DNA of 64,000 nt, taken from Anaerolineales bacterium UBA2029 (GTDB lineage Bacteria > Chloroflexota > Anaerolineae > Aggregatilineales > Aggregatilineaceae). Under the pieces are notes generated by a model. It was not told the DNA's origin and made no database searches. It was given only the letters and a program-made list of their open reading frames with translations. Made by a program: the position numbers and the translations under genes. Of the stretch, positions 53,831 to 64,000 are shown in pieces; position 1 is the stretch's first letter, and each line of letters begins with the position of its first letter. The DNA lies in NCBI GenBank assembly GCA_002332795.1, contig DDBP01000111.1, positions 1-64,000 on the forward strand. The letters are read 5' to 3'.

Positions 53831-55771
53831 GTGAATAACCGTTCGCGCAATCTCTTCGTGTACATCCTGATTATCGCAGCCATTGCTGCGATAGTCTTTG
53901 GGGTACGCAGCAACAGTTCCGATGCAAAGCAGTTGACCGCGAGCGAGCTGGCGCGCGATATCAACGATGGGCTGGTGCGTTCCATTGAGATCTCGGACGA
54001 GGGCGAGGTGACCGCCACGTACCGCAACAATGAGACGCGCAAGACCCAGATCAACCCTAACACAGATGATCCCGCGGCCTTGCTGGAATCGCTTGGCGCT
54101 TCGCGGGAAATGCTGCAGCAGATTGACTTCGAGTTCACCAAGCCCAGCAACCTCTTCAACTGGATTGGGCTGATCGGCACGTTCTTGCCGCTGCTGCTCA
54201 TTGGCGGTTTCATCTACCTGATGCTGCGCCAGGCGCAGGGATCGAACAACCAGGCGCTCTCTTTCGGCAAGAGCCGCGCCCGTATGTTCACGGGCGACCA
54301 GCCCTCAGTGACCTTTGATGACGTGGCGGGCGCTGACGAAGCCAAGGAAGAGCTGCAGGAAGTCGTCGAGTTCCTCAAGGACCCGGAGCGCTTTATTCAG
54401 CTTGGCGCGCGCATCCCCAAGGGGGTGTTGCTGGTAGGCAGCCCCGGCACGGGAAAGACTCTGCTGGCCAAAGCAGTGAGCGGCGAAGCGGGCGTGCCGT
54501 TTTTCAGCATCTCCGGCTCGGAATTCGTCGAGATGTTCGTCGGCGTGGGTGCCAGTCGTGTACGTGACCTGTTCGACCAGGCCAAGCGACACAGTCCGTG
54601 CATCGTGTTTGTGGATGAAATTGACGCCGTAGGGCGACACCGCGGTGCTGGCCTGGGTGGCAGTCACGATGAGCGCGAGCAGACGCTCAACCAGATTCTG
54701 GTCGAGATGGACGGCTTCGACACGGACACCAACGTGATCATCATGGCTGCCACTAACCGTCCGGATATCCTCGATCCCGCCTTGCTGCGCCCTGGTCGTT
54801 TCGACCGCCGGGTGGTGCTCGACCGGCCCGATATGCGCGGACGCGAGGCTATCCTGAAGGTTCATACGCGCGGCAAACCGCTGGCTTCCGACGTTGACCT
54901 GACCGTGCTGGCCAAGTCCACGCCCGGCTTTGTCGGTGCCGACCTGGAAAACCTGGTCAACGAGGCTGCCATCGTGGCGGCCCGCAAAAACAAGAAGAGC
55001 ATCAGCATGCGCGACTTCGAGGAAGCCATCGAGCGCGTAGTGTTGGGGCCTGAGCGTCGCAGCCGGATCATCACAGAGGAAGAGAAGCGCCTGATCGCCT
55101 ACCACGAAGCGGGGCACGCGGTCGTCTTCCACATGCTTCCGAACTGCGATCCTGTGCGCAAAGTCACCATCGTAGCGCGAGGCATGGCCGGGGGCGTGAC
55201 CTGGGTGATGCCCGAAAACGACTCGATGCTTGGCACGACGCAGCGTTACATCGATCAAATCACGGGTGCGCTTGGTGGACGTGCGGCTGAGGAGATCGTC
55301 TTCGGGGACGTTACCAATGGCGCTTCGAGTGACCTGGAGAATGTCACTCGCATCGCCCGCACCATGGTCACTCGCTGGGGCATGAGCCGTAAGCTAGGGC
55401 CGCGCGTGTTCGGGCAGAAGGAAGAACTGGTCTTCCTGGGCCGCGAGATTGGCGAACAGCGCGACTACAGCGAGAGCATCGCCGAGCAGATAGACGAAGA
55501 AGTGCACGCCATCGTCTCGCAGGCATATGAGCGTGCGCTGCAGGTGCTGCGCGAGAACCGCGACAAGCTAGAAGCAGTGGCGCAGCGGTTGATGGAAGTC
55601 GAGACGATTGGCCGCGAGGAATTCCTGGCGCTGATGGGCGAGCCGCCCGAAACGCCTGCGCCCGCGCGTCCTAGCGAACCCAGACCGTCCGGTGCGGCTG
55701 AAGCACCCGAAGGCAAGACGGATAGCGAAATGCCCCCGGCGCCGCTGGGAACCGCGCCCTCCCCTGCCTGA
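53831..55771 (+). CDS. ftsH: ATP-dependent zinc metalloprotease FtsH
   Basis: 646 residues. Membrane-anchored hexameric AAA+ protease that degrades damaged membrane proteins and short-lived regulators. TM1 is about 9-25, a small external domain follows, and TM2 is about 111-132. Walker A reads GSPGTGKT at 203-210 (the family usually has GPPGTGKT), Walker B is VFVDEID, and the SRH contains RPGRFDR. Zinc site HEAGH is at 425-429 with a third ligand in ASSDLENVT. The GTG start has GGAGG 6 nt upstream. Pro-rich C-terminal tail. Terminated at 55791. Confidence 0.97.
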   Translation: MNNRSRNLFVYILIIAAIAAIVFGVRSNSSDAKQLTASELARDINDGLVRSIEISDEGEVTATYRNNETRKTQINPNTDDPAALLESLGASREMLQQIDFEFTKPSNLFNWIGLIGTFLPLLLIGGFIYLMLRQAQGSNNQALSFGKSRARMFTGDQPSVTFDDVAGADEAKEELQEVVEFLKDPERFIQLGARIPKGVLLVGSPGTGKTLLAKAVSGEAGVPFFSISGSEFVEMFVGVGASRVRDLFDQAKRHSPCIVFVDEIDAVGRHRGAGLGGSHDEREQTLNQILVEMDGFDTDTNVIIMAATNRPDILDPALLRPGRFDRRVVLDRPDMRGREAILKVHTRGKPLASDVDLTVLAKSTPGFVGADLENLVNEAAIVAARKNKKSISMRDFEEAIERVVLGPERRSRIITEEEKRLIAYHEAGHAVVFHMLPNCDPVRKVTIVARGMAGGVTWVMPENDSMLGTTQRYIDQITGALGGRAAEEIVFGDVTNGASSDLENVTRIARTMVTRWGMSRKLGPRVFGQKEELVFLGREIGEQRDYSESIAEQIDEEVHAIVSQAYERALQVLRENRDKLEAVAQRLMEVETIGREEFLALMGEPPETPAPARPSEPRPSGAAEAPEGKTDSEMPPAPLGTAPSPA

Positions 55772-55790
55772 CATCCCTGATGCTCGTTAC

Positions 55791-55823
55791 ACAGCCCCCG
55801 CGTCTGGCGGGGGCTGTCTCTTT
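55791..55823 (+). terminator. Intrinsic terminator of ftsH
   Basis: ACAGCCCCCGC (55791-55801) pairs perfectly with GCGGGGGCTGT (55807-55817) over a 5-nt loop, then CTCTTT. Confidence 0.85.
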
Positions 55824-55837
55824 GAGATAGCCTCGCT

Positions 55838-55865
55838 TTTGCCAGAGACTGGCTGCGTGTACAAT
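55838..55865 (+). promoter_or_regulatory. Probable promoter of the M19 dipeptidase gene
   Basis: TTTGCC (55838-55843), 16 nt, TACAAT (55860-55865), 60 nt before the ATG. Confidence 0.45.
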
Positions 55866-55925
55866 GCCTCTGCAAGTCAAGTAGCGTTGAGATCGCGCTG
55901 ATCGGAATCGGCGCGGGAGGCCCTG

Positions 55926-57197
55926 ATGAGTTACAACACTCACCCCAAATGGCTCGACCTGCATCACCGTGCCGCTGTTGTGGATATTCATGCCCATCCC
56001 GCTCTCAAAGCAGTGCTGTTCCAACGCACGCTGATTCGGCGCGATCGCAGAATCTGGCCTTTCTTCTGGCCTCCCAACCTGCGCACCAGTTTCCCGGCGC
56101 TACAAGCCGGCGGAGTAGATGTGCTCCTTTCGGCAATCTATGCGCCAGAGAAACCTCTCATACGTGACATTCCGCTGCTCAAGGTCTTGCGTTGGGTGCC
56201 CTTCAGCTACGTGCGTCGCATGTGGCGAATGCTGGTCGAGCCGCCCTATGTCCAGGTGGCAAACTGGTTGCTGGATGATCTAGAAAATCGGTTGGAGGCG
56301 TATGCGCGGGAAAGTGCCTCGTCTTCCGAACAGCGCGCGGTCAAGCTCGCTCGCTCATTGGATGAACTGGAGGGGATGCTGGCTCAGGGTGCCGCCAGCC
56401 CGATTGCATTCGTGCACTCGTTGGAGGGAGGACACTGTCTGCAAGGACCAGAGGATACCGAGCAGGAGATCGTCGGCAACCTGGAGCATTTCTTTACCCG
56501 CGGGGTGGCTGCTCTGACGCTGATGCATTTCTATCCCAACGCCCTGGGAATGCCAGTGTTCCCCTACCCCGCCTATGTATTGCCCTTGCTGCCGCCGCGT
56601 CGGCTGAGCCGCCTGATGGAGGCCATTGACCTGGCTCAGGGCCTGACTCCCATTGGTCGCAGCGTGGTGCAGCGCATGACCGAACTGGGAATGCTCATTG
56701 ATGTCAGCCATTGCACGCCAGCAGCGCGCCGCGACGTGTATCAGATTGTCGGGCAGAGCGGGAAGAGTTCGCTGGTCGTAGCGACGCACGTAGGCGCTTA
56801 CGCCTTGAACCCTTCCCCTTACAACCTGCAAGACTGGGAAATCCGCTGGATTGCCAATCACGGCGGGGTCATCGGCGTCATCTTCATGAATTACTGGCTG
56901 GTGCCCTATCAAACCGCCCTGGGCCTCGATGCTATCGCGGCAACCATGGCCCATTTCGTCCAGGCGGCAGGCGGGTCAACAGAACACATCGCCATCGGTA
57001 GCGATTTCGATGGCTTTACCGATCCGCCCGACGACCTGAAGGACGCTTCGGAGTTGCCGCGTCTGACGGAGCGTCTGTTTGCCGAGCATGCCTCGCCCAG
57101 TCGCAGGAAGTACACACCAGATGACCTGGAAAACATCCTGGGGCGTAACGCCCTGCGGGTTCTACGCGAAGGCTGGGGGCGACGATCCGCCAGCTAG
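55926..57197 (+). CDS. Membrane-dipeptidase family (M19) metallopeptidase
   Basis: 423 residues. A TIM-barrel metallohydrolase of the renal-dipeptidase family. Metal-site blocks: DIHAHP at 20-25, HSLEGGHCL near 161-169 (bridging Glu), MLIDVSHC and IAIGSDFDG. The first block usually reads HxD; here it is His22-x-His24. No signal peptide, so cytoplasmic. ATG preceded by GGGAGG. Hydrolysis of dipeptides is the family activity; the substrate is unknown. Confidence 0.9.
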   Translation: MSYNTHPKWLDLHHRAAVVDIHAHPALKAVLFQRTLIRRDRRIWPFFWPPNLRTSFPALQAGGVDVLLSAIYAPEKPLIRDIPLLKVLRWVPFSYVRRMWRMLVEPPYVQVANWLLDDLENRLEAYARESASSSEQRAVKLARSLDELEGMLAQGAASPIAFVHSLEGGHCLQGPEDTEQEIVGNLEHFFTRGVAALTLMHFYPNALGMPVFPYPAYVLPLLPPRRLSRLMEAIDLAQGLTPIGRSVVQRMTELGMLIDVSHCTPAARRDVYQIVGQSGKSSLVVATHVGAYALNPSPYNLQDWEIRWIANHGGVIGVIFMNYWLVPYQTALGLDAIAATMAHFVQAAGGSTEHIAIGSDFDGFTDPPDDLKDASELPRLTERLFAEHASPSRRKYTPDDLENILGRNALRVLREGWGRRSAS

Positions 57198-57217
57198 CGC
57201 AAACGGTCAGCCCGATC

Positions 57218-58981
57218 TCACTGGATTTGCTGCGCCTGCTGTTCGCGTGCCTCCATTTCCATTCGTGCCAGTTCGCGCCGCAGAATCTTTCCCACGGTAG
57301 TGCGCGGCAGCTCGTTGACAAAGGCGAAACGCTTGGGCACCTCATAGGGAGCGAGTTTCTGGCTGGCAAAGGCGATCAGTTCTTCTTCCGTGACAGTCTG
57401 ACCCGGCTTGAGCACAATCCACGCTTTGAGCGCCTCCTGCCCTACTTTCGCAGGATCAGGATGAGGGATGGCTGCCACGCCCACTTCCTGAACCGCGGGA
57501 TGCTCCATGAGCACATCTTCGACCATCCGCGGGTAGACGTTGAAACCGCCGATCAAGGCCATGTCCTTCTTGCGATCCACGATGTAGAAGTAGCCGTCCT
57601 CGTCCATCCGCGCAATGTCACCGGTGTACAGCCATTTCTTACCCTCGGCGTCCTCGCGCAAGGCATTGGCGGTTTCGGTGGGCATGCCGTGGTAGCCGCG
57701 CATCAACTGCGGGCCGTGCATGATCAGTTCTCCCACTTCCCCTACCGGCACATCGGTGATGCCGTCATCCAGATCAACGATGCGCACCTCCATATCTGGG
57801 AGTGGCAGACCAATTGAGCCGGTGCGGTTCTCGCCTTTCAACGGATTCACGTGTGAGGCAGTCGGAGCCTCGCTCATCCCAAATCCTTCGAGCAACACTC
57901 CTCCCGATAGCTCCTCGAAACGGCGCTTGGTGGCAGGTGGCAGCGGGGCCGATCCGCTGATGCAGGCATAGATGGAACTCAGATCATACTTACCCGCCAC
58001 CACGCCCGGATGGTTGTTGATGGCGTTGAACAGCGCTGGCACGCCCATGAACAGCGTGGGCCGATAGCGGTCGATCTTGGCGACGACATCGGTGATGTCG
58101 CGGGGATTGGGCACCATGATCATGGCCGCTCCCAGAGACACGGCAAAGCTCATCACCGCGACCATGCCGAAAACATGGAAGAGCGGGATGGCTGCCAGGA
58201 AACGCTCGTCAACATCCTTGCGGGCCAACCAGGCCTGACACTGCAGCGTGTTGGCTACCAGCGCCTTGTGCGACGACATGGCGGCTTTGGGAATGCCAGT
58301 GGTGCCGCCCGTGTACTGGAAAATGGCGATATCGTCTCCCTGCACCTCTACTGCCGGGCGACGACCTGCATAATGCGACAACAGGTCCTGCAACCAGTGA
58401 TCTTCTGACCGCTTGACGATGCGATGCCCTTCCTTCTTCTCTTTCGCCAGCGTGAAGAGCGTTCGGGCAACCGGCGGCAGATACTCTTTGATGTTGGTCG
58501 CGATGACATGCTGGACCTTGGTTTGGGATTGAATGCTCTTGACCGCTTCGTAGAAAAGAGTCAGGGTAATTGCCACAGTGGCTCCGCTATCCAGCAATTG
58601 CTCGGCCATCTTAGCAGGCGGGAACGTAGGATTGACTGCAACGACGACGCCACCCGCCTTGAGTGTCGCGTAGAAGGCCATGACGAACTGAGCGCAGTTG
58701 GGCATGATCAGGGCGACGCGGTCTTCCTTCTTCAGCCCCAGGTCAAGCAAAGCCGCCGCCAGCGCGTCAACGCTGCTATTCAGTTCGCTGTAGGAGACTT
58801 CGCTGGCCACATAGCCCACCAGCGGCAGATGAGCGGCAGTGATGATGGCGGGCGCGTTGCCGCGGGTCGCCGCGGCGCGTTCCAGGAAGTACTGCAGCGG
58901 ATGGTCGGGATAAGGAGCAAGGCTATGCGGGACATCAGGGTCATAGCGTTTGAGCCAGGGCTTGTCTTGGTAGGTCACCAC
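57218..58981 (-). CDS. Long-chain acyl-CoA synthetase (AMP-forming, FadD-like)
   Basis: 587 residues. Activates a fatty acid with ATP and CoA. The AMP-binding motif YTGGTTGIPK lies near residue 228, the GFGMSEAPTASHVNPL block corresponds to A5, YTGDIARMDEDGYFYIVDRKKD holds the conserved Asp and Arg, and the C-terminal Lys is in PRTTVGKILRREL. The start is one of two adjacent GTGs (58981 or 58978) after GGAAAACAGAAG. The longer frame upstream lacks a ribosome site. Stops 20 nt from the dipeptidase gene, convergently. Confidence 0.93.
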   Translation of the reverse strand: MVTYQDKPWLKRYDPDVPHSLAPYPDHPLQYFLERAAATRGNAPAIITAAHLPLVGYVASEVSYSELNSSVDALAAALLDLGLKKEDRVALIMPNCAQFVMAFYATLKAGGVVVAVNPTFPPAKMAEQLLDSGATVAITLTLFYEAVKSIQSQTKVQHVIATNIKEYLPPVARTLFTLAKEKKEGHRIVKRSEDHWLQDLLSHYAGRRPAVEVQGDDIAIFQYTGGTTGIPKAAMSSHKALVANTLQCQAWLARKDVDERFLAAIPLFHVFGMVAVMSFAVSLGAAMIMVPNPRDITDVVAKIDRYRPTLFMGVPALFNAINNHPGVVAGKYDLSSIYACISGSAPLPPATKRRFEELSGGVLLEGFGMSEAPTASHVNPLKGENRTGSIGLPLPDMEVRIVDLDDGITDVPVGEVGELIMHGPQLMRGYHGMPTETANALREDAEGKKWLYTGDIARMDEDGYFYIVDRKKDMALIGGFNVYPRMVEDVLMEHPAVQEVGVAAIPHPDPAKVGQEALKAWIVLKPGQTVTEEELIAFASQKLAPYEVPKRFAFVNELPRTTVGKILRRELARMEMEAREQQAQQIQ

Positions 58982-59153
58982 CTTCTGTTTTCCTTTCCCT
59001 TGCGCTGACGTGCTATACTTCTTCTCGCACAGGCAATGTATTCGCGGTAACAATCAAGAGAGGCGTATCTGGGTAAGAGACAATTGTTTTGATATCATTG
59101 ATTTTAAGGGGTGTTTTGACAAAGTTCAACGGGCCTGAATTCGTGGGATCTGT
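58982..59153. promoter_or_regulatory. AT-rich divergent region with two palindromes
   Basis: ACAATTGT at 59080-59087 and TGATATCA at 59090-59097 lie 2 bp apart. A consensus TTGACA at 59116-59121 points toward the recombinase-fold gene, but without a clear -10. Possible operator for fatty-acid control of the acyl-CoA ligase; unproven. Confidence 0.35.
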
Positions 59154-60089
59154 ATGAGGCGAGAAGAGCGAATGGCTGCGCGCCAGCTTCCGCTGTTTCC
59201 TTCCGACACTGAGCATGCGCTCACCAGGCACAGCCATCTGGCCGATGCGCATGGCCCCTTCCTGGCTTACTTGCGGCGCGAAGGATGCAGCGAGCATACG
59301 CTGAAAGCCTTCTCGTCCGACTTGCGGCTGGTCGCAGAGTTCTTCGGTGAGAACTTCGCTCTGAAAGATTTCACGACGACCCGCCTGAACCGCTTTCTAG
59401 ACTGGCTGGAAAACGGTCGCGGAGTTCCTTGCAGCCGCAAGAGCTATGCGCGCCGGGTGACTACATTGAAAGTCTTCTTCAAGTTTCTGCGGGCGGAGCG
59501 CGTGCTCGCGCACGATCCGGCAGAAGCCCTGCTGCAGCGCTCCGGCTCGGCGCCGCTGCAGCCCATCCTGACGGAAGGCGAGATCGCGCAGCTTCTGGCC
59601 TACACTGCCAGCCTGCGGGTAGCGGAGCATCCCGATCCGCGGCCTGATTTGCTGGTGCGCCTGTTGCTGGACACCGGCGTCAAGAAGAGCGAATGTATGC
59701 GCCTGCGCCCTGACGATGTGATACGGGCCGACCCGCGCCGTCCCTACCTGCTGGTGCGCCATCCTCGTCCCGGTAACGTGTATCGCGAGCGCAAGATCGC
59801 CCTCGATCCGGATTGGCCAGCCATACTCGATGAGTACCTGGCGCAATACCAGCCTGCCGACACTATCTTTGACTGCACGGCACGCAATCTGGAATACGTG
59901 TTGCACGATACGGCTGTCGCGGCGGGCATCGCCTCGCGCGTCTCATTCGAGATTCTGCGCTGGACCAGTGCCGTCCGGGACTATTGCAGCGGTCTTGATC
60001 CCGAAGTGTTGCGCGAGAAAATGGGACTGAGCCGGATTAGCTGGCGCGAGACCAGCCAGAAAATCGCTCAACTCGCCGAGCGCTATCGC

Positions 60090-60113
<24 letters not shown>
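59154..60113 (+). CDS. Tyrosine-recombinase-fold protein lacking catalytic residues
   Basis: 319 residues with the full two-domain Xer layout: a SAM-like core-binding domain (about 30-125; FLAYLRREGCSEHTLKAFSSDLRLV) and a C-terminal domain (about 135-305). The catalytic positions are mostly replaced: Arg I is Lys177 (DTGVKKSE), His of HxxR is Glu266 (FEILRW) with Arg269 kept, His III is Leu292 (MGLSR) and the Tyr nucleophile is Ser301. The frame is intact and the length normal, so this looks like a conserved non-catalytic protein rather than a pseudogene. The ATG at 59172 is an alternative start. Its 3' end overlaps the RlmI-like gene by 24 nt. Confidence 0.8.
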
Positions 60114-63346
<3,233 letters not shown>

Positions 63347-63352
63347 TCAACC

Positions 63353-64000
63353 TCACTCACTTTGAGTCACTACCATCAGGTAATTGCGCGCTGCCCAGCC
63401 AAAGCGCTGAGGGTCCTCTGGATCTTCTACGCGCCACCATTCCAGGCCGTCTATGGTTTGAGGGCCGTCCACCACAGCGAAGATTTCGTCCTCGGCGGCC
63501 AGGAAGCGCGGTGTGCCGCTGTAACCGGGCGAAGAACGGATGTTAAGCCCGCTTGTGCCGACGCCCACGACTCGCACCAGGACGCCAATCGCAAAATCAC
63601 CCGGCGGCAGAGTCGGACTGGAAATGGGAGTGGGTAGCGGCAGGGTGGCGGTGGGCTGTGCCGGACGGATGGGCGTTGGCCACAGCGCCTGATTCGCCCC
63701 AGAATCCTGTGCCGGAGCCGCCAGAAAGTCCTGGCTGAGCGTCGGCTGTGCGGTGATGATCTGCACGCGCGGCGGTTGGTCGCCAGGGATGTTCGGCTCC
63801 ATCATGGCCGAGAGAGCCAGCACCAGGCCCAACGTAATGATTCCCACTACTCCAATCAGGACGAGCAATGACCACCAGGGAAAGTACAATGCACTCTGGC
63901 TCGGTGAGCGAGCGACCGCCGTCCTCTGACGGATGGGAGGTGGAGGCGCGCTCGCCCACGCAGCTCCAGGCGGCGCAGCGTTCACTGGCGGCGGAGCAGT
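63353..64000 (-). CDS. Proline-rich membrane protein with SH3-like domain (partial, runs off window)
   Basis: The frame is open to the window edge; a GTG at 63985 sits inside a PPPV-rich stretch, so the true start is probably outside. A Pro-rich cytoplasmic lead, one membrane helix (WWSLLVLIGVVGIITLGLVLALSAM, near 38-62 from that GTG), a long Pro/Thr linker and an SH3b-like domain (GTSGLNIRSSPGYSGTPRFLAAEDEIFAVVDGP ... WWRVEDPEDPQRFGWAARNYL) follow. SH3b domains of this kind usually bind cell-wall peptides. Stops 9 nt before ligA. Confidence 0.82.
   Translation of the reverse strand, partial: TAPPPVNAAPPGAAWASAPPPPIRQRTAVARSPSQSALYFPWWSLLVLIGVVGIITLGLVLALSAMMEPNIPGDQPPRVQIITAQPTLSQDFLAAPAQDSGANQALWPTPIRPAQPTATLPLPTPISSPTLPPGDFAIGVLVRVVGVGTSGLNIRSSPGYSGTPRFLAAEDEIFAVVDGPQTIDGLEWWRVEDPEDPQRFGWAARNYLMVVTQSE

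Overview
The window is a high-GC bacterial chromosome segment that reads as core genome. It carries three tRNA genes and single-copy housekeeping genes (trpS, smpB, plsX, fabF, trmFO, hflX, acnA, hpt, cca, rsmD, ftsH, ligA). No rRNA, IS element, transposase, phage structural gene or CRISPR array was seen. The gene content suggests a member of the phylum Chloroflexota, probably near the Anaerolineae. The hints are many proline/threonine-linked or TPR membrane proteins, a P-loop-less MalT/SARP-like regulator, a 7TM-GAF-PAS histidine kinase, a proline-rich SH3-like membrane protein and conserved genes of no known family. That assignment is inference, not proof.

Layout. 1-5188 (-): a three-gene helicase/helicase-like/nuclease cassette resembling a split AddAB. 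5353-8151 (+): a P2-type Ca2+-ATPase. 8416-14246 (-): two tandem S41 (CtpA) proteases, smpB, an unknown gene, tRNA-Arg, trpS and a zinc-ribbon protein. 14381-17231: a receiver-GAF-histidine kinase facing a TPR membrane protein. 17442-24716 (+): a secreted 2424-residue protein made of about 21 PPC-like beta repeats. 24762-31426: tRNA-Leu, plsX-fabF, a lytic transglycosylase, trmFO, hflX and a small membrane protein. 31456-37303 (-): a tyrosine recombinase with a dif-like inverted repeat just upstream, a corrinoid adenosyltransferase overlapping a sensor kinase/response regulator pair, and a ribokinase. 37454-40192 (-): aconitase. 40478-42525 (+): a two-gene operon of unknown function. 42584-47770: tRNA-Arg, a SARP-like regulator, then HhH membrane protein, DUF971, unknown, hpt and cca. 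47782-52286 (-): rsmD, a UROD-like protein, a TPR protein and a large polytopic membrane protein. 52402-57197 (+): a Ser/Thr kinase, ftsH and an M19 dipeptidase. 57218-64000: an acyl-CoA ligase, a tyrosine-recombinase-fold protein that has lost its catalytic residues, an RlmI-like methyltransferase, ligA and an SH3-like protein running off the edge.

The observation I rate highest is at 32614-32641. This is a 28-bp inverted repeat with exact 11-6-11 geometry. Its right arm resembles the XerD arm of bacterial dif sites. It lies 42 bp upstream of an intact single tyrosine recombinase gene, and most genes on either side are transcribed toward it. The layout resembles the one-recombinase XerS/difSL and XerH systems. 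The same repeat also overlaps a good promoter, so an operator is the rival reading. Other candidates are the split AddAB-like cassette with a stand-alone four-cysteine nuclease, the giant PPC-repeat protein, the unknown operon at 40478-42525 and the catalytically dead recombinase at 59154-60113.
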